A program made the translations under genes and the position numbers. The notes under the pieces are model-generated. The model searched no databases. It had not been told where the DNA came from and saw only the letters and a program-made list of their open reading frames with translations. From Bemisia tabaci (taxonomy: Eukaryota > Arthropoda > Insecta > Hemiptera > Aleyrodidae), in contig NC_092793.1 in assembly GCF_918797505.1 (NCBI RefSeq), positions 74,087,912 to 74,151,911 of the forward strand: a DNA stretch of 64,000 nt, in the 5' to 3' direction. Below, piece after piece: positions 58,899 through 64,000 of this stretch. Position 1 is the stretch's first letter. The number at the start of each line of letters is the position of its first letter.

Positions 58899-59125
58899 CA
58901 CTGGAAAAAAAAACATATTGAATCTAGAGTCCAGACTCTTGAAAACATTGACAAGAAAAAATACTTTGATTCAATCAGATGTTTGCTTCGATCAAAAGGA
59001 AATCCGCTCAAATTAGAAGCTTGGTTCTTGATTTAAGCAAAAATCCGATTGAATCAAGAGCATTTTTTCTGGTCGATGTTTTTAAGAGTTTGGACTCTAG
59101 ATCCAAAGTGTTTTTTTTTCCAGTG
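58899..59125. mobile_element. CACTGGAAAA MITE, copy 2
   Basis: It starts CACTGGAAAAAAAAACATAT and ends GTGTTTTTTTTTCCAGTG. TCTAGAGTCCAGACTCTTGA pairs with TTTAAGAGTTTGGACTCTAG. It is flanked by CA on both sides. The asymmetric AAGGAAATCCGCTCAAATTA centre matches copy 1 in reverse complement, so the two copies lie in opposite orientation. Confidence 0.85.
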
Positions 59126-59659
59126 CAGAGGTTTTTTTAGTGACTTTTGAACTTTTAGCATCATACTGCCGAATTTCCATCCCCAGGTGCGACACGCGGG
59201 CTGGACGGAAAGTATAAATAATTGACAATAGCCAGGCCGGCGGAGCGTTTAACGTGTCTCTCGGGTTGTGCGGAGTAACAATGGCCGAGGCATTACATCT
59301 GCTAATCAGCCGCTCGCGCCGCACCTGAGTCCGCGTCGTTGTTTACGGATCCTGATTCCTCCCGGTCACTTTTTATTGTTTCGCCAGGAGATCCTCCTTA
59401 AATCCCAATTATTTTAATGAGGAAGTGCGCTATTGAACCGCTGTTTGTTCTCCCGGCTCGGATTCCTCCGGGCCGTGACATTCCAATTCGGGTGCCCCCT
59501 CCCCTCACGCTAGAGGTGTCCATGACGTCACTGCCTAGTCATGCCTCCAGGATCCCCGATCAGAGGACGCTGTCACCCTGACGAGGTGGATTTTGATGGG
59601 CATTTACTTCAATTACTACTCAAACACTTGATAATTTAACAAAGTGCCAATTCCCTGAC

Positions 59660-59755
59660 GAAATATGGGAGGACCGAGTTTTGTGGTGGGTTAGGCGTCG
59701 CAGAGCGCCATAGTAGCACTGCGAGAGCGACTCTTATGTACGTATGAACTTTTAA
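59660..59755 (+). pseudogene. LINE tail, fourth copy
   Basis: GTGGTGGGTTAGGCGTCGCA then GAGCGCC and GCGAGAGCGACTCTTATGTA align with the minus-strand copy at 23140-23290 (GTTTGGGTGTCGCAGAACGC ... GGAGCGACCTTTATGTA). Confidence 0.5.
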
Positions 59756-60376
59756 TATGCGGTAGATTTCTCTTCGATGGCTAAGAAACAAATTAAAGAT
59801 TTTATACGACGAAAAAAAAAACCGCGGCATTTTTTTGTAACTTACATACGCGTTCGGACTGGCCATAAAGCCAATCTGCCAGTGGCAGATACGCCCTCTT
59901 GGCGCGCCAAAAACGCGCCCCTCTGACAGATAAAATAAGAAGAAGATCTGCAGAATAAGAAGATAAAAAAAATACGGCCGAGAAAATATGCGAAAAATGT
60001 CTTAAATGAACGGAAAAAGAGAGAGATAGGAGTAGAGAAATGTGCTTTTACGCATGATAGTGGTGAAAAGAGGTCCAAGAACTACTTTCTGAAGCGTTAA
60101 CACTTTTCTATGAAATTCTCACATTTTTTTTGACATTAAGGCGATTTATCATACCCCTCCTTCATTCGCTACGTGTAACTCCCTTAGAGGCGATGGTCGG
60201 TTCGATTTTTAGACATACGCACCCTTTATAGACCTCTTGAGAGACCTTTAAATATATTTGTTCCTTTTCAACATGATAATTGATTTGTTCATATAATAGC
60301 ATATCTCAAGCAAATTTAACCTTAATTTATCTCAAAATTCAAAAATAAGAGACTCTAAAGTGTAAACGCGATGCAA

Positions 60377-60740
60377 GTATTCGCGCAACATGGATGTCCA
60401 CATTGCATATGAAAAATGTAAGACGCGATGGCGAAAGTCGTAAACTCGCAACGCTCTGCTCTGTGCAACTAGTTTGAAGCACCATTACGAATAAGACAAA
60501 CGCAAACGAACACACTATGGAAATAAAGCGTGGGAAAGGATGCGCGTTAGTGACGGCGCAGAGATACAACTATTCATACTCGATGGATGTCCGTGCTGCA
60601 TCTAAAAAATTGAAGGCGCGACGACACGAAACGAGAGCTCTCAATGCTCTGCTATATGCTGTCAATGAGGTGTCGCTCAGATTCGGGAGAAAAGTTAAAA
60701 AGGAGGCCCGAATTCGTCTTTTCTGTCTTCGGCTGTGTTG
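60377..60740 (+). repeat. Diverged tandem duplication, about 193-bp period
   Basis: ATGGATGTCC occurs at 60390 and 60583, each followed by a GCAT..AAAAA..T block and later by CTCGCAACGCTCTGCTCTGT in unit 1 and CTCTCAATGCTCTGCTATAT in unit 2. Unit 2 also resembles 4479-4550, which has a THAP-like peptide. The 74-codon frame at 60517-60741 is basic and unrecognised. Confidence 0.5.
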
Positions 60741-60741
60741 A

Positions 60742-63573
60742 TACTCGTTCTTTCTTCTTATTTCAGGTTCTTGTCTGATTCTTTTTAAGGATGGATTTGC
60801 AGACCCACGTCGTATGCTCGTATAAATCGCAACACTGGCTCGGTTATTTTGAGATAATGGGGCTTGGATGCGTCTAGTGGCTTTCATTCTTATGTTTTAT
60901 TTAATTTCAGAAGTCTACCGGTTACTTCAATACGTTCAATTTTGCAATTTTTACTCTGTGCGATTAATAAACTTTGAACCTGAAAATAGCGTAAACTTAT
61001 GCTGCTTTGCCAAAATTTTCTGAACCCCTCTCCACGTAGGGGATGCCCTACCAAGAAATATCACATTATGCCCCTTTAACCAGTCAAGGGTCTACGCCCT
61101 CAGGTGCGAGCCAGTCCGACCCTGCTTATATAGACGTTAAAATTTATTTTACACATTATAGTGTGTTATTATAGCGCTCTTATGCGAGATAGAAAAATAT
61201 AAAGCACATCCCGGATTGCGTATTTTAGAATGCAGCAAACTAATTTTCAACAAATCGTAAGCTAATTGGTTTATTTTCTTAGCCCTCTTCTTGTAACTTT
61301 AAACTACCGCCAAATTTTTCTAAGTTTGAAGATTTTGCTTTTACCAACTCAAGAGTTATTCCAATACGAGGTATATCAAATTCTAGTTTATTTATCCATT
61401 TATTTTTAAATTATCATGAATTAATATTTATTAACAAACATTACTTATCTAAAATAAGATTTTAGTTATTATGAATATAATTAAAACAAATCAAGTGAGT
61501 GGACAAATTCACAAGTTTTGGACGGGAGCGTTACTTCAGTCAAAAAGGAGCGGGGAGGCAAAATTCACTCAGAGAATTATCCTAAAATGTCCTACATAAG
61601 ATTCATCAATTTACTACAAATTGCCCCCAAAAAACTCCAATTTCCAAGACAACTCATGAAACTTGCAATAGCCCTATTGCGTTCACCGGAGGGTTCAAGC
61701 CGCGAAAGTTTAAGGCACCTTACGGCCGGCCTTTCCGGCTCAGCGACTCCAGCCGCGGACGAAGTAACGGACCCGAAAAACACGGACAAGGAGCCGGACA
61801 AGACACAGACACCCGTCTACCACGGGTGCAAGCAAGCGTGAAAACACTTGAACACAGCACCGAGCCGCTAACCAAAAACCGCGTACTTCCATTAGATTTA
61901 CCATGGGCGTTTCGTCGTTCTTTCATAAACTGCAGAGCGGATGAGACCGGCCACGGGGTGGGGGAGATTTTGGTGCGTAGAACAATTAACCCCGTGGAAG
62001 CGGGGCGGGAGGCCGCCCGACGGATTGAGACGTTGGAGGATCGGAAGTGACATGCAAAAGGGTTATGATGAAAACGTCTCCTTGAATGGCCCGCTATGAA
62101 TTTGTCATTAGGACTGCGACTGGCCAATTCAAAAGATCCGATTCGGAATCAAGATTACGGGGCTCTGGGAGGCTTATGACATCCTCGCTCGAGTAATAAA
62201 TGATTCTTACCTCACCCTCCCTCTCCCCTCCTCCCCCCGCGGTGCTCCCGGGAGTTATGACGTCTCAATGCGGGTGCGTCCCGATTCTTCATAGTTTTCC
62301 AAGCCTATGGGAAGCAGGTAATTTGTCTGAAAAAGTACCCATATATTCCCGGGATACGCGGCTGTTGCCATATCCAGCAAATTGGGCTGTTCCCGAGCCC
62401 CCTTCTATTTTCAGAAAACCTAAAAGTTTACTTGAATTCGATCTGATAGGCCAACGAGAGCCTGAAGTTGATACTTTTAAATATTTTTTCTCTTTTTAAG
62501 TGTTATTTTTGCACAAATCGTTGAGAGATATCATTTAGCTCCTGAAGTATTAAAAATATTCAGAGAGATAAGCGGATTATTTTTCAGGGGAACAGAGCGA
62601 ATCCCATAGGCCCGTTTAGTTCCTGGAGTTGATGCAATCTTAAGTTAGCTTTCCGACATGCTATGTTATACAACTTTTTCTCATCTGATAAAATGTTTGC
62701 AAGCCTTTCTGAGATCAGAGAAGGTTTAAAAAGCATAAATAAATCAAAAGATTTTCGTTCAATTTGACTAAGAGGTCCCGCGTGTTTTCAGGTTTTTATC
62801 TCTGAAGCGCTGGTGGCTTGACAAATTCTTCTCACTCCAACCCTCGTGCTTTCTTGACATCGATCTCCTGTTTTAGTGCACAAAAAGCCTACGTTAATTT
62901 TATTTATTTGTGGTACTCAATTATTACGCCTTCATTCCTGCTGTCTGCTCAGTTCCCTATGTTCATTTCTCCTCTGTTTAATCTACAATTTATGCTGCAT
63001 TATACTTACAATCCGAGTATTTTCAGATAATCAGCCATCCCGTGTCCATAAACCGGCGCATTATAGGCATATGATCTGAAGGGGAGTAAGCAGCAACCCC
63101 TAAAACAAATAACTTCTGTTCTGCAGTGGGCGGCTGCGTTCACGCCTCCACATTTACAAAAATAGTTTCATCGCTGGAGGTATTGCATCATTTCCTTAAA
63201 TTAATTAAACCAACCAATTTGCCCTTAGATCACGGTCGAGACAAATTTCTCGGTTCCAAGATGACGCATGGAACAGCGCTCGCATTCATCCAGACTAGCG
63301 TAATTTCGTCACGCATAATCACCTGATCTTTCAACTTTGGGGGTCGGTTGGGCACCCGTGCCCCCACACGTGCCACCCTGGAAACTATCTCATTTTATAT
63401 CTTCTTTTCCAAAAATAAAACGAGGTACCTTAAATAAACCCATCTCGGTTTCCCTGTATAATGATGGGATTAGACACGTGACGGTGAAAATTATACTGAC
63501 CTATCTTTGATAAAACCCATATAGATAACTATAAATTAAAAATATGCATGTGCCTTAACCCTTACTGCCGACA
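60742..63573. other. Non-coding stretch
   Basis: No gene or repeat recognised. Two overlapping frames at 61518-61841 plus and 61720-62127 minus are in a GC-richer block but carry no motif. Confidence 0.35.
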
Positions 63574-63817
63574 CTGCCGTGCAAAGGAAAAACGCCGTAT
63601 GAGTCTTCAGGCGTTGCCAAAGTTCCTACGATAAAATACAAATTTTCAAGGAAACTGCTGGATAATTTTCGTCACACTTTTCAGACAATTTTGTACAGAA
63701 TTGAATCTAAAATATCTGGAAATTTCAAGGAATAATATTTTCTCAAAATACTCGTTCAATCCGGGGAAATTTGGAAACTCTTGAATGCTCAAACGGCGTT
63801 CCTCCTTAGCACGGCAG
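63574..63817. mobile_element. CTGCCGTG MITE, full copy
   Basis: It starts CTGCCGTGCAAAGGAAAAAC and ends GGCGTTCCTCCTTAG then CACGGCAG. Inner GGCGTTGCCAAAGTTCC pairs with GGAAATTTGGAAAC. TA follows the right end. Confidence 0.85.
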
Positions 63818-64000
63818 TATACAGTTGTTAAATTTTGGTCTTATTTTCTTTTTAATATACGAAAATCTTGTTGATACCTTCCTAATAATGCACATTTTAT
63901 TCCGCCGTGTGATTTCATTGATATTCGATTCGTGTCTTGTATTTTTTTTGATAGGGTTGTTTGAAAAAGAAAGGTATTGCTTATGGTCATACTTATTTCA

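Noticed and set aside
1..64000. CRISPR arrays, bacterial operons, prophage or rRNA genes
   Set aside because: No regularly spaced direct repeats, no long coding runs and no rRNA signatures were seen. The sequence is of animal type.

Overview
The window looks like intergenic or intronic DNA from an animal genome, most likely an insect. I infer an insect, perhaps hemipteran and whitefly-like, from the AT-rich background, the dense non-autonomous DNA transposons, the mariner and hAT relics and the tRNA-headed SINE fragments. The species cannot be fixed by eye. There is no bacterial operon structure, no ribosome-binding-site pattern and no intact recognisable protein-coding gene. Most open frames are short, overlap on both strands, or lie inside repeats.

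Layout. 1-5.4 kb: mostly unique DNA, with one copy of a MITE family whose terminus reads CTGCCGTGCTAAGG, a tRNA-like SINE head, and a weak THAP-like scrap. 5.48-5.98 kb: a 500-bp near-palindrome. 8.4-9.5 kb: a hAT-type element with 8-bp target duplication and an internal 78-bp tandem array. 13-18 kb: a cluster of inverted-repeat elements plus a LINE reverse-transcriptase tail. 21-32 kb: more MITEs, an orphan piece of the 78-bp array, a long pyrimidine tract and G/C homopolymers. 34-39 kb: a perfect 41-bp hairpin, a CACTGGAA-ended MITE, a CpG-rich promoter-like block, and a SINE cut by a MITE. 45.7-51 kb: a multilayer nest (hAT-type element containing a 4.4-kb giant foldback, which contains an AT-rich element with a SINE-like head and, separately, a mariner relic). 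51.6-57.3 kb: three more elements with readable target duplications, and the longest open frame of the window, next to a perfect X-box-like motif. 57-64 kb: CACTGGAA MITE copy 2, LINE tail, diverged tandem duplication, last MITE copy.

The best supported and most interesting content is mobile DNA. Target duplications can be read directly for six insertions by hAT-like elements, one MULE-like element, one mariner and one AT-rich element. The giant foldback has outer arms almost identical over about 540 bp while its inner arms are visibly more diverged, and all its secondary insertions sit in one arm. Two places (about 37.5-37.75 kb and 54.5-55.2 kb) are the best guesses for regulatory or exonic DNA of a host gene, both at low confidence.
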